In this document: piece after piece, positions 1 through 13,300 of the stretch
How the letters are laid out: each line of letters starts with the position of its first letter
Numbering within the stretch: the first letter of the stretch is position 1
Origin: Sanderia malayensis
Lineage: Eukaryota; Cnidaria; Scyphozoa; Semaeostomeae; Pelagiidae
Reading direction: 5' to 3'
DNA: 64,000 nt
Assembly (NCBI GenBank): GCA_013076295.1
Contig: RQOL01000718.1
Location: forward strand, 2,170,001 to 2,234,000
Program-made: the position numbers and the translations under genes
Notes under the pieces: model-generated
Databases searched by the model: none
What the model was told of the DNA's origin: nothing
The model's input: the letters and a program-made list of their open reading frames with translations, nothing else

Positions 1-929
1 CAAAAAATCAAAATCGGTGTACCACAAGGATCTGTTCTAGGACCCATGCTCTTTAACATCTTTTTAAATGACCTATTTCTATCGAATCTAGAGTCAAATA
101 TATGCAATCTTGCCGACGATAATACCATATATGCATGTGGTAATAATCTCATAGAAATAATCTGTAGATTAGAAAATGACCTAGCTCTTTTGTTAGATTG
201 GTTTTCCGAAAATGGGATGGTACCAAATCCCAAAAAGTTCCAGCTAATGTTTCTTGGTCTGAAAAATAATAATTCTTTACGCCTTAATGTTAATGGTCAT
301 AAAATACCATCGGCAGATAACGTAAAACTTTTAGGAATCCATATTGACAAAAAGCTAACGTTAGACGTGCAAGTCTTTGCTTGAAGGTCAACAATAAAGT
401 TAGTGCCTTCGCAAGACTCAGCCCCTATCTCACTCTAGATCAAGCAAAATTATTATGCAACTCGGTCATCATATCCAACTTCAATTATTGCCCTCTGGTG
501 TGGACTTTCTGTAGTCAAACGGCAAACAATATGGTAAATAGAACCCATAAACGTGCTCTACGGGTGCTCTACCAGGACTTTGAATCTTCCTTTGATATGT
601 TATTGACTCGAAACAACAGCCAGACAATACACGTAAAAAATCTGCAACAAGTAATGATCGAGGTCTACAAGACGGTACATCATCTTAATCCATCCTATCT
701 TTTGGAATTTCACGAAAAGAAAGAAATGAGATATAACTTAAGAGTAAATGATCTCTGTAAGCTTCCAAAGGTCAAAACACGTTTTGCCTGTCAGTCAATA
801 TCATTCAGAGGGAGTCTCCTTTGGAACACCCTTACTGACACAATTAAAATGAGTCCAACCCTTGCCGCTTTCAGAAATAAAATAAAATCCTGGACTGGTG
901 AGCAATGCACCTCTAGATTATGTTTTTAA
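1..929 (+). pseudogene. Reverse transcriptase C-terminal part, frameshifted
   Basis: The first frame (open from base 1 to 384) shows the RT motif GVPQGSVLGP and then LADDNTIYA, which contains the catalytic DD pair of the palm. It continues through the thumb-like stretch VKLLGIHIDKKL. The frame then breaks near base 372. The second frame (to 929) carries the usual C-terminal region of LINE polyproteins, with NFNYCPLVW, RTHKRALRVLY and FRGSLLWNTL. Comparing the two frames suggests loss of one base near 370-373, in the CAA/AGT region. The copy is therefore dead, although the rest of the sequence is well preserved. The exact clade (CR1, RTE or Jockey-like) is not resolved. Confidence 0.85.
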
Positions 930-1084
930 ATTAGTATTTATCTGTATAAATTAGTCTTAGCCTTTGGTATTTAAAAGTAGGTTTCTTTGTAAGTTGGATT
1001 AAATTAGTACCTTGTACTAGTCTTACTTAGTGTAGACGTAATATCCAACGTTAAATAATGTATAAATGAAATGAAATGAAAAAG
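1..1084 (+). mobile_element. 3' part of a non-LTR (LINE) retrotransposon
   Basis: The window opens inside a reverse transcriptase reading frame. The coding part ends at 929. It is followed by an AT-rich 3' UTR and a short simple-repeat tail of ATGAA-like units at about 1066-1083, the kind of 3' end seen in CR1/RTE-type elements. The 5' part lies outside the window. The element stops just before the satellite block begins, so it marks the satellite's left edge. Confidence 0.85.
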
Positions 1085-1119
1085 GGTAATCTGCGGGCAA
1101 TCCCGTCCCCTGGGATTTC

Positions 1120-4100
1120 AACCATTTGTCCTAGAGAGCTGAAAATTGTTGCAACGTGATCAGAAGGCCCTAAAGAGTACTTATTCACTATTTGTGAGCC
1201 AAACTTCAATCAGTTTCGATTTTCGGTCTCTCGAATTTGGACTTTCATGATGGATACATAAAGTTATTTACTACTTGCGAGTATTTGAAATTGCTAACTT
1301 TTGAACCAATTGTCCTACAGACTTGAAAATTGTTGCAACGTGATCAGAATGACCCAAATAATCGGATTCGACTATTTGCAATCCAAATTTCGTGGTAATC
1401 TGTCCCAGCGTTCGGTAAGGGTTTCAAGGAGGTTTTCTAAGGGTTTGAAGTAGGTCGATATCCGGTGCTTTTAGAGTGCCTATAACTATTCAAATAATTG
1501 TCCTAGAGAGCTGTAATTTGCTGCAACGTGATCAGAATGACCGAAATAGTCGGATTCGACTATTTGCAATCCATATTTCATGGTAAATTGTCCTCAACGT
1601 TCCAAAACACCTGAAAGGAGGTTTTCTAAGGGTTGAAAGCAGGTCGTTAACCGATGCTTTGAAAGGACAAAATCTCTTGAAATAATTGTCCTAGAGAGCT
1701 GAAAATTGTTGCAACGTGATCAGAAGGACCCAAATAGTGGGATTCATCTATTGCAATCCAAATTTCGTGGTAATCTGTCCCCAGCGTTCCGTAAGGCTTT
1801 CAGGGAGGTTTTCTAAGGGTTTGAAGTAGGTCGATATCCGGTGCTTTTAGAGTGCCTATAACTATTCAAATAATTGTCCTAGAGACCTGTAATTTGCTGC
1901 AACGTGATCAGAATGACCGAAATAGTCGGATTCGACTATTTGCAATCCATATTTCATGGTAAATTGTCCTCAACGTTCCAAAACACCTGAAAGGAGGTTT
2001 TCTAAGGGTTGAAAGCAGGTCGTTAACCGATGCTTTGAAAGGACGAAACCTCTTGAAATAATTGTCCTAAAGAGCTGAAAATTGTTGCAACCTGATCAAA
2101 AGGCCCTAAATAGTACTTATTGACTATTTGTGAGCCAAATTTCTATCAGTTTCGATTTTCGGTCTCTCGAATTTGGACTTTCATGATGGATACATAAAGT
2201 TATTTACTACTTGCGAGTATTTGAAATTGCTAACTTTTGAACCAATTGTTCTAGAGAGCTGAAAATTGTTGCAACGTGATCAGAAGGACCCAAATAGTGG
2301 GATTCGTCTATTTGCAATCCAAATTTCGTGGTAATGTGTCCCCAGCGTTCGGTAAGGCTTCCAGGGAGGTTTTCTAAGGGTTTGAAGTAGGTCGATATCC
2401 GGTGCTTTTAGAGTGCCTATAACTATTCAAATAATTGTCCTAGAGAGCTGTAATTTGCTGCAACGTGATCAGAATGACCGAAATAGTCGGATTCGACTAT
2501 TTGCAATCCATATTTCATGGTAAATTGTCCTCAACGTTCCAAAACACCTGAAAGGAGGTTTTCTAAGGGTTGAAAGCAGGTCGTTAACCGATGCTTTGAA
2601 AGGACGAAACCTCTTGAAATAATTGTCCTAGAGAGCTGAAAATTGTTGGAACGTGATCAGAAGGCCCTAAATAGTACTTATTGACTATTTGTGAGCCAAA
2701 TTTCTATCAGTTTCGATTTTCGGTCTCTCGAATTTGGAATTTCATGATGGATACATAAAGTTATTTACTACTTGCGTGTATTTGAAATTGCTAACTTTTG
2801 AACCAATTGTCCTAGAGAGCTGAAAATTGTTGCAACGTGATCAGAAGGCCCTAAATAGTACCTACTGACTATTTGTGAGCCAAATTTCAATCATTTTCAA
2901 TTTTCGGTCTCTCGAATTTGGACTTTCATGATGGATACATAAAGTTATTTACTACTACTTGCGAGTATTTGAAATTGCTAACTTTTGAACCAATTGTCCT
3001 AGAGAGCTGTAATTTGCTGCAACGTGATCAGAATAATCGAATTAGTGGGATTCGACTATTTGCAATCCATGTTTCATGGTATTCTGTCCTGAGCGTTCCA
3101 AAACACCTGAAAGGAGGTTTTCTAAGGGTTGAAAGCAGGTCGCTATCCGATGCTTTGGAAGGACGAAACCTCTTGAAATAATTGTCCTAGAGAGCTGAAA
3201 ATTGTTGCAACCTGATCAGAAGGCCCTAAATAGTACCTATTGACTATTTGTGAGCCAAATTTCTATCAGTTTCGATTTTCGGTCTCTCGAATTTGGACTT
3301 TCATGATGGATACATAAAGTTATTTACTACTACTTGCGAGTATTTGAAATTGCTAACTTTTGAACCAATTGTCCTAGAGAGCTGTAATTTGCTGCAACGT
3401 GATCAGAATGATCGAATTAGTGGGATTCGACTATTTGCAATCCATATTTCATGGTATTCTGTCCTGAGCGTTCCAAAACACCTGAAAGGAGGTTTTCTAA
3501 GGGTTGAAAGCAGGTCGCTATCCGATGCTTTGGAAGGACGAAACCTCTTGAAATAATTGTCCTAGAGAGCTGAAAATTGTTGCAACCTGATCAGAAGGCC
3601 CTAAATAGTACCTATTGACTATTTGTGAGCCAAATTTCAATCAGTTTCAATTTTCGGTCTCTCGAATTTGGACTTCCATGATGGATACATAAAGTTATTT
3701 ACCACTTGCGTGTATTTGAAATTGCTAACTTTTGAACCAATTGTCCTAGAGAGCTGAAAATTGTTGCAACCTGATCAGAAGGCCCTAAATAGTACGTATT
3801 GACTATTTGTGAGCCAAATTTCAATCATTTTCAATTTTTGATCTCTCGAATTTGAACTTTCATGATGGATACATAAAGTTATTTACTACTTGCGAGTATT
3901 TGAAATTGCTAACTTTTGAACCAATTGTCCTAGTGAGCTGAAAATTGTTGCAACGTGATCAGAAGGCCCTAAATAGTACCTACTAACTATTTGTGAGCCA
4001 AATTTCAATCATTTTCAATTTTCGGTCTTTCGAATTTGGACTTTCATGATGGATACATAAAGTTATTTACTACTTGCGAGTATTTGAAATTGCTAACTTT

Positions 4101-7100
4101 TGAACCAATTGTCCTAGAGAGTTGAAAATTGTTGCAACCTGATCAGAAGGCCCTAAATAGTACCTATTGACTATTTGTGAGCCAAATTTCAATCAGTTTC
4201 AATTTTCGGTCTCTCGAATTTGGACTTTCATGATGGATACATAAAGTTATTTACTACTACTTGCGAGTATTTGAAATTGCTAACTTTTGAACCAATTGTC
4301 CTAGAGAGCTGTAATTTGCTGCAACGTGATCAGAATGACCGAATTAGTGGGATTCGACTATTTGCAATCCATATTTCATGGTAAATTGTCCTCAACGTTC
4401 CAAAACACCTGAAAGGAGGTTTTCTAAGGGTTGAAAGCAGGTCGTTAACCGATGCTTTGGAAGGACGAAACCTCTTGAAATAATTGTCCTAGAGAGCTGA
4501 AAATTGTTGGAACGTGATCAGAAGGCCCTAAATAGTACTTATTGACTATTTGTGAGCCAAATTTCTATCAGTTTCGATTTTCGGTCTCTCGAATTTGGAC
4601 TTTCATGATGGATACATAAAGTTATTTACTACTACTTGCGAGTATTTGAAATTGCTAACTTTTGAACCAATTGTCCTAGAGAGCTGTAATTTGCTGCAAC
4701 GTGATCAGAATGATCGAATTAGTGGGATTCGACTATTTGCAATCCATATTTCATGGTATTCTGTCCTGAGCGTTCCAAAACACCTGAAAGGAGGTTTTCT
4801 AAGGGTTGAAAGCAGGTCGCTATTCGATGCTTTGGAAGGACGAAACCTCTTGAAATAATTGTCCTAGAGAGCTGAAAATTGTTGCAACCTGATCAGAAGG
4901 CCCTAAATAGTACCTATTGACTATTTGTGAGCCAAATTTCAATCAGTTTCAATTTTCGGTCTCTCGAATTTGGACTTCCATGATGGATACATAAAGTTAT
5001 TTACCACTTGCGTGTATTTGAAATTGCTAACTTTTGAACCAATTGTCCTAGAGAGCTGAAAATTGTTGCAACCTGATCAGAAGGCCCTAAATAGTACGTA
5101 TTGACTATTTGTGAGCCAAATTTCAATCATTTTCAATTTTTGATCTCTCGAATTTGAACTTTCATGATGGATACATAAAGTTATTTACTACTTGCGAGTA
5201 TTTGAAATTGCTAACTTTTGAACCAATTGTCCTAGTGAGCTGAAAATTGTTGCAACGTGATCAGAAGGCCCTAAATAGTACCTACTAACTATTTGTGAGC
5301 CAAATTTCAATCATTTTCAATTTTCGGTCTTTCGAATTTGGACTTTCATGATGGATACATAAAGTTATTTACTACTTGCGAGTATTTGAAATTGCTAACT
5401 TTTGAACCAATTGTCCTAGAGAGTTGAAAATTGTTGCAACCTGATCAGAAGGCCCTAAATAGTACCTATTGACTATTTGTGAGCCAAATTTCAATCAGTT
5501 TCAATTTTCGGTTTCTCGAATTTGGACTTTCATGATGGATACATAAAGTTATTTACTACTACTTGCGAGTATTTGAAATTGCTAACTTTTGAACCAATTG
5601 TCCTAGAGAGCTGTAATTTGCTGCAACGTGATCAGAATGACCGAATTAGTGGGATTCGACTATTTGCAATCCATATTTCATGGTAAATTGTCCTCAACGT
5701 TCCAAAACACCTGAAAAGAGGTTTTCTAACCGTTGAAAGCAGGTCGTTAACCGATGCTTTGAAAGGACGAAACCTCTTGAAATAATTGTCCTAGAGAGCT
5801 GAAAATTGTTGGAACGTGATCAGAAGGCCCTAAATAGTACTTATTGACTATTTGTGAGCCAAATTTCTATCAGTTTCGATTTTCGGTCTCTCGAATTTGG
5901 ACTTTCATGATGGATACATAAAGTTATTTACTACTTGCGTGTATTTGAAATTGCTAACTTTTGAACCAATTGTCCTAGAGAGCTGAAAATTGTTGCAACC
6001 TGATCAGAAGGCCCTAAATAGTACGTATTGACTAATTGTGAGCCAAATTTCAATCATTTTCAATTTTTGATCTCTCGAATTTGGACTTTCATGATGGATA
6101 CATAAAGTTATTTACTACTTGCGTGTATTTGAAATTGCTAACTTTTGAACCAATTGTCCTAGAGAGCTGAAAATTGTTGCAACCTGATCAGAAGGCCCTA
6201 AATAGTACGTATTGACTATTTGTGAGCCAAATTTCAATCATTTTCAATTTTTGATCTCTCGAATTTGAACTTTCATGATGGATACATAAAGTTATTTACT
6301 ACTTGCGAGTATTTGAAATTGCTAACTTTTGAACCAATTGTCCTAGAGAGTTGAAAATTGTTGCAACCTGATCAGAAGGCCCTAAATAGTACGTATTGAC
6401 TACTTGCGAGCCAAATTTCAATGATTTTCAATTCTTGATCTCTCGAATTTGAACTTTCATGATGGATACATAAAGTTATTTACTACTTGCGAGTATTTGA
6501 AATTGCTAACTTTTGAACCAATTGTCCTAGAGAGCTGAAAATTGTTGCAACCTGATCAGAAGGCCCTAAATAGTACCTATTGGCTATTTGTGAGCCAAAT
6601 TTCAATCAGTTTCAATTTTCGGTCTCTCGAATTTAGACTTTCATGATGGATACATAAAGTTATTTACTACTTGCGAGTATTTGAAATTGCTAACTTTTGA
6701 ACCAATTGTCCTAGTGAGCTAAAAATTGTTGCAACGTGATCAGAAGGCCCTAAATAGTACCTACTGACTATTTGTGAGCCAAATTTCAATCATTTTCAAT
6801 TTTCGGTCTTTCGAATTTGGACTTTCATGATGGATACATAAAGTTATTTACTACTACTTGCGAGTATTTGAAATTGCTAACTTTTGAACCAATTGTCCTA
6901 GAGAGCTGTAATTTGCTGCAACGTGATCAGAATGACCGAATTAGTGGGATTCGACTATTTGCAATCCATATTTCATGGTATTCTGTCCTCAGCGTTCCAA
7001 AACACCTGAAAGGAGGTTTTCTAAGGGTTGAAAGCAGGTCGCTATCCGATGCTTTGGAAGGACGAAACCTCTTGAAATAATTGTCCTAGAGAGTTGAAAA

Positions 7101-8890
7101 TTGTTGCAACCTGATCAGAAGGCCCTAAATAGTACGTATTGACTATTTGCGAGCCAAATTTCAATCATTTTCAATTTTTGATCTCTCCAATTTGAACTTT
7201 CATGATGGATACATAAAGTTATTTACTACTTGCGAGTATTTGAAATTGCTAACTTTTGAACCAATTGTCCTAGAGAGCTGAAAATTGTTGCAACCTGATC
7301 AGAAGGCCCTAAATAGTACGTATTGACTATTTGTGAGCCAAATTTCAATCATTTTCAATTTTTGATCTCTCGAATTTGAACTTTCATGATGGATACATAA
7401 AGTTATTTACTACTTGCGAGTATTTGAAATTGCTAACTTTTGAACCAATTGTCCTAGAGAGCTGTAATTTGCTGCAACGTGATCAGAATGACCGAATTAG
7501 TGGGATTCGACTATTTGCAATCCATATTTCATGGTATTCTGTCCTCAGCGTTCCAAAACACCTGAAAGGAGGTTTTCTAAGGGTTGAAAGCAGGTCGCTA
7601 TCCGATGCTTTGGAAGGACGAAACCTCTTGAAATAATTGTCCTAGAGAGCTGAAAATTGTTGCAACCTGATCAGAAGGCCCTAAATAGTACGTATTGACT
7701 ATTTGTGAGCCAAATTTCAATCATTTTCAATTTTTGATCTCTCGAATTTGAACTTTCATGATGGATACATAAAGTTATTTACTACTTGCGAGTATTTGAA
7801 ATTGCTAACTTTTGAACCAATTGTCCTAGAGAGTTGAAAATTGTTGCAACCTGATCAGAAGGCCCTAAATAGTACGTATTGACTACTTGCGAGCCAAATT
7901 TCAATGATTTTCAATTTTTGATCTCTCGAATTTGAACTTTCATGATGGATACATAAAGTTATTTACTACTTGCGAGTATTTGAAATTGGTAACTTTTGAA
8001 CCAATTGTCCTAGAGAGCTGAAAATTGTTGCAACGTGATCAGAAGGCCCTAAATAGTACTTATTGACTATTTGTGAGCCAAATTTCTATGAGTTTCGATT
8101 TTCGGTTTCTCGAAGTTGGACTTTCATGATGGATACATGAAGTTATTTACCAGTTGCGAGTATTTGAAAATGCTAACTTTTGAACCAATTGTCCTAGAGA
8201 GCTGAAAATTGTTGCAACCTGATCAGAAGGCCCTAAATAGTACTTATTGACTATTTGTGAGCCAAATTTCTATCAGTTTCGATTTTCGGTTTCTCGAAGT
8301 TGGACTTTCATGATGGATACATGAAGTTATTTACCAGTTGCGAGTATTTGAAAATGCTAACTTTTGAACCAATTGTCCTAGAGAGCTGAAAATTGTTGCA
8401 ACCTGATCAGAAGGCCCTAAATAGTACTTATTGACTATTTGTGAGCCAAATTTCAATCATTTTCAATTTTTGGTCTCTCGAATTTGGACTTTCATGATGG
8501 ATAGCTACAAAGTTATTCACTACTTGCGAGTATTTGAAATTGCTAACTTTTGAAGCAATTGTCCTAGAGAGCTCAAAATTGTTGCAACGCGATCAGTAGG
8601 AGCTATTTAGTATAATTCGACTCCTTTTGAGTCGTTTTTAGCCAATTCAAAATTTGATTTTTTCAGTTCGTGCTTCAGGTATATGATAGAAAGTTTAAAT
8701 AGCTATCCGCTTGAAATCTGGGTCCACGAACAATTACTCCTAGAGAGCTGGGAATTTTCTCAACGTGATCGGCAGAATCTATTTAGAAAGATGTTGCTTT
8801 TTGTGAGTGTTGTTTGAGTCTATTTCAAAATTTGGATTTTGGACCACCTACTTCATGTATGATAGAAAGTATACATCAGGCTATTTTTTA
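1120..8890. repeat. Satellite DNA block, monomers of about 184-188 bp
   Basis: About 40 head-to-tail monomers can be phased on AATTGTCCTAGAGAGCTG. Measured spacings are 188 bp at 1308/1496/1684/1872/2060, 184 bp at 2060/2244 and 5041/5225/5409, and 187 bp at 5409/5596. Three subtypes are visible. Type A (184, or 187 with an extra TAC) continues with GGCCCTAAATAGTA and CATGATGGATACATAAAG. Types B and C (188) continue with GATTCGACTATTTGCAATCC; B ends ...GGACGAAACCTCTTGAAAT and C ends ...AGAGTGCCTATAACTATTCA. The left part alternates C and B, while the centre and right are mostly A with single B units. From about 8590 the monomers decay. Reading frames of 86-87 codons recur once per A-B junction and are repeat by-products, not genes. 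Confidence 0.95.
3241..5844. repeat. Two copies of a 1302-bp higher-order satellite unit
   Basis: Bases 3241-4542 and 4543-5844 are nearly identical over seven monomers. They share private variants such as GGACTTCCATG, TTTACCACTTGCGTG, ACCTACTAACTATT and CCTAGTGAGCTG in the same order. The same diagnostic A-B junction starts at 3293 and again at 4595, exactly 1302 bp apart. The following block begins the same way but diverges within about 100 bp. This is a recent segmental duplication within the array, as unequal crossing-over would produce. Confidence 0.88.
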
Positions 8891-10390
8891 ACATTCTAGC
8901 TATTGGGCATATTCCCTCAGCGGCCCTATTCCTTCCCAAGTAGTGAGGGGCAAGGACAGAGGAAATCCCCAGTTGTTTTTCATTCCTGTAATGAAAGTTT
9001 GGTTTTAAATTGTCAACATACAATGGGTGTTGTCCAATTTACAAACGTGAACACTCAAATTTCAAGTTTCTTGATAAATGTCTAAATTGGATTTAGCAAT
9101 TAACAGAAATTATTATCCAAATTATACACTGTAAGATATAGGAGATAAAATGAGAGAGCTCGCAACGCAATTTCGACAGCTAGGAGATAAGATAAGGCAA
9201 CCTGAAATAAAACCGGGCATCGGTCCTGGATTCTTAATCGAATATATGCAATAAATCACAAGGAATAGAACTTCGCACCCAGAGAAGCAACACTAAATTG
9301 CATGAAACAGCAATGTCTCTCGCTAACATCAGAGTAACATTTGAAAATTCTGATGTGTATCATTGTGACATGAGAAAACTCTTATCTTGAAACAACAAGT
9401 CGACTGTAATATCGTCAATTCAATGACCCCATCTGCATTTAATTGTCTACAAGATCGATTCTCGTGAAAGAGAAATATATCTACTAACCTGTTGTAATAT
9501 TGCGGCGTTCTTTTTATTTTGCTTCTGATATCATGGTGGATTAAGTCCCAATGTCGTTAGGTAACCTGTTAAATGAGCTCGAGTTACTTTCATTCCTGTC
9601 CTGTATACCTTCTTTGCTTACATGGAAGTTGAATACGTTATAACCGCAACACAATACAAAACAATAAAAGCACCTTCATCAATTGTGTTATGCTTTCTTT
9701 CTCCGGGGATTCCAGCAGAGAATCTCGACAACAGTGAAGCTCACTCAAATACCTGAGATACAACCTGTATTGTAAAGATTTCCAAGATTATCCTTTGGAA
9801 GGAAAAAACTTTCAGCTGCGTGAGGACGATGATGGCTGAAAATCACATTCATCAGTGACTGTTTGAGTCCAAGGGATAAAATAGTGTCATTTATTTACGT
9901 TGAATTGAATTGTTTGAGGGAACCTGTTTTGTTGAAACAACTCGATGAACAACTGATTGAGTACATTTGGAAATTCTCAGTTCATTAACTCACGCAGAAA
10001 ATAAATCACCATTTATCACTTGTTTCTAATTATTTGGCATGAATTCTCTAATAAAATTACAAAATTCTGACAAGTGTAATGGTAAACAAGCATTTTAACA
10101 CTAGCAAGAAGTGGGTGGGCTTAAAGGGGTCGAAAGAATGAGGGATACTATGTGCTTCGTATCAACAAACATTGGAAACTTGGATGAAAATGTTAAAATT
10201 CTTTCTAACAGACACGTAAGGGACGGTAAATTTTAATGACACGCTCTTCTTTATTAACTGAAAGAGCTGATAAGAAAATAATCATTTATTTCTATTTTAA
10301 TTGATTCTTAACCATTAATAATTTCTTCATAAAGGTTTTAAAAATTATGTCGGCAAAAGTCATTATCGATTTCATTAATTGTTAAAATTT
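8891..10390. other. Intergenic, no gene seen
   Basis: This is AT-rich sequence with no conserved reading frame and no strong repeat structure that I can see. It separates the decayed end of the satellite from the 3' end of MTMR9. Any MTMR9 3' UTR and poly(A) site would lie at its right edge, on the minus strand. Confidence 0.6.
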
Positions 10391-13300
10391 TTAATCAGCT
10401 ATGTTTGCTTTCTCCAATTGACTGCATAGTTCGTTGTACTCTCTGCAAATGAACAAAACAAATGTTGACGTTACTAAACATTAACAATGTTGATTGAAAA
10501 CTGCAGTTTTTTAAACAGAAACAAAATCAACTAAGGTTGCTATGTGATCTCTTTTGCAGACAGCAAATCAGAATTTGAAGATTACTAAATATTTACATAA
10601 ATGGGTCGACACTCAATTTGCAAACTTAAATAATGCTTTTTGTGAAACCACGCTTAAATGGCTTCACAACGTTGTGAATCGCACAGTTTAACAAAGAGTG
10701 AAAATATCAAGTATAATGTTATTCAAGATGGCCTAAAAACTAAGAAACTAAGGTGGGAGGGATTGAGCTCTACCTTGAGCTTTGCCCCCAAAAAATAATG
10801 GCGTAAAGAAAAACAAAAAATATAAAAAAGTAAAAACCTTTGAAGTTCAAAAGCTTTCTTCTTAAGCTCGTTACTCTTCTTCTTCACATCTTTCATTTCT
10901 CCAAAAATGCTTGCTTTCGAATTAGCACCAACGGGTAGTGTCCATTTCAAGAACATTGAAGACCATACGCTCTACAAAGGAAGGCAAGAACATCCAAAAG
11001 AATGGCACAACATCACAGAGGCACATAAGTACACAAGCAAGAGTTGAACGAGCTGCACAAATAACTGCCAATAAAAACATACCAAGCTTTGTGGAGCAAC
11101 TGATGGAGACAGAGTCTCTTCGTTGAATTCATATAGTGGATTAGTAATGTCATCTAAGATTTCAGGACGATTAAGATATGACCTACGATGGAAAACAAAT
11201 GGAAAACATACAATAGAGCAGGCAGATAAGAATGAGTTCAAAGAGCAAAAGAAGCTCTTTCTGAGATGTAAAATTTAAACAAGGTGATACCATGTGAAAG
11301 AGAAACATAAAAATTACAACAGATGAAAGAAATAAATTGATGATAAAAGCCATAGAAGAGCCTACTTTGGTTCTTAGCAATAAAACACATTTTAAGAAAT
11401 TTACAATCTTGAAACAGGTGGTCTAAAGTTGAATTAATGTAAATTTTAACTATAGGTAAGCTTTCAGAATGCTTTTTCTTGGAGAGCAATGACTTTGATT
11501 ATATTATGAAGAAATAAGAAGAAATGGTGAGATTTCAGGATGCAAGTTCTTAAAAGTGGGTGGTTCTTATACGTGGGTTTTTACTTTTTAGTCCATCGTT
11601 GGTATCATTATTTAGCAATAGCTCACCATAAAGAAATTGTTTTCACAGAAACTTTCTCGACAGTTCTTTCGAGTTCATTGTTGAAAAAAAACGTCCCTAA
11701 AACAAAAAAGGATTGATCACTTGAAATTAATAGTGTTGAAATGCACAGTACGATTCATGGTTTGTCATTCTAAAATAACAGTAAAGTTAAAATTGAAGTT
11801 AAAGGCCAACAGGGCGAGGTTGTTGTGAAAAACGTGAAAAATACAACATTGTTTTACGGGGTATAATGTTAGTACAATCTTACCGAATTGCGATGCATAA
11901 GAATGCTTGCAGAGCATGCACAAAAGGTTTTCATTGTATTCAAATGATGAAGGGTACTGAGAGATTATCTGCGTTAAAACAAGTAAAAATATAAAATGAG
12001 TAACAAATACAAGCGTAATATGTAATAAGATAAAATAATAGATAGAAGTCCAAAAGTGATGAGATCTACAGGACTTTGAAAAGGAATAACAATGGTGAAA
12101 TGCAAAACCTGATGAAGAGCATCGCAGAAGAGTAGAAAAACAGATCCCTGTCCCTTGTATCTCGACAAACTAACGCCAAGCTTCATGTTCCGCCGTGAAA
12201 ATGGATGTCCGGCCCAAAGCCATTCTCGTTGCACAAGACTCTGCAGTCTGAAAAAGACAACATCATTTATTAAACCTCATATTATAATATTAATATTAAG
12301 TACCAAATAAATACTAAACAAACAAAATTAGTCAGGCACGCATTGCTGGTCTGTGAATTATTCAATCGAATGAGAAGTGGAATAAAACTCTGTTTACATA
12401 CCCTCGTATGGTTCTGTGTGCGGGATGGAGTAAAACCTGGACCAGAGATGTGATGACCAGAGTCATATCCACGCCTCCATCACCGTGAACGAGAACAGGA
12501 ACTTCTAAAACAATGAAAAATCATTGCTAATTAGAGTCACCTCACCTAACCTCCGTCTTAGCAAGCTAATTGACGCATTTTAACGAGTGAACACAAACAA
12601 AAAGATACGCCGAGGAGACGGGGGATCAAATTCGCCACAAAGTAACTTTAATGCAATTTTATACGCAATTCAATGTATATACCGTGTACATCTAACTGTT
12701 CAGCAATTGCTACAGCCGCATTCAATACAGATTCAACCATGGACAACCAGCCACTGCTTTCTAGCTTCGAGAGCCACGCACCACTCCGTGTATCTGCACA
12801 TGCTTCGTACAACTTTGCGATGCTGTCGGGCAAAGTTGAATACCTATCAATGCCAAGTATAACTTTCTTCCATTGGGCGTATTTTGATTCAGACTCTGCT
12901 CCTCCACCTGATAGATATATGTTAATTATGATAATTAATTATGATAAATATTTATTAACATATTAATGCATTAATACAATCTTCTGCATGGCATATGAGG
13001 CTAATCTTTGGCAAACTCTCCATTGAACCAATGTGGCACCAATATGGCAAAAGTGTTGAATGTGACATATTGCACAGCTTACAATGGACCATAGAGTGTT
13101 CTCAAAAAAGAAAACTTAACATCTGTTCACAAATCTCTTCTTTGATACACACTCTTGCAAGCTTTTCAGTTGTCTAACAATGCCAGACATTTAAGGAATC
13201 GGTAAAGAGAAAACAGAAGGCCAACATTGACAAAGACTTCACCTTTGCTTTTGTGAGTACTGATAGTTGATGATGATCTTGTGTCGTATATGAATCCCTT

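Noticed and set aside
2918..7636. Five open frames of 86-87 codons starting MDFHDGYIKLF or MNFHDGYIKLF
   Set aside because: They recur at A-B junctions of the satellite and differ only as the repeats do; no start context, promoter or protein family supports them.
1120..8890. CRISPR-like regular spacing of repeats
   Set aside because: Units are contiguous satellite monomers in an animal genome, with no unique spacers and no cas genes.
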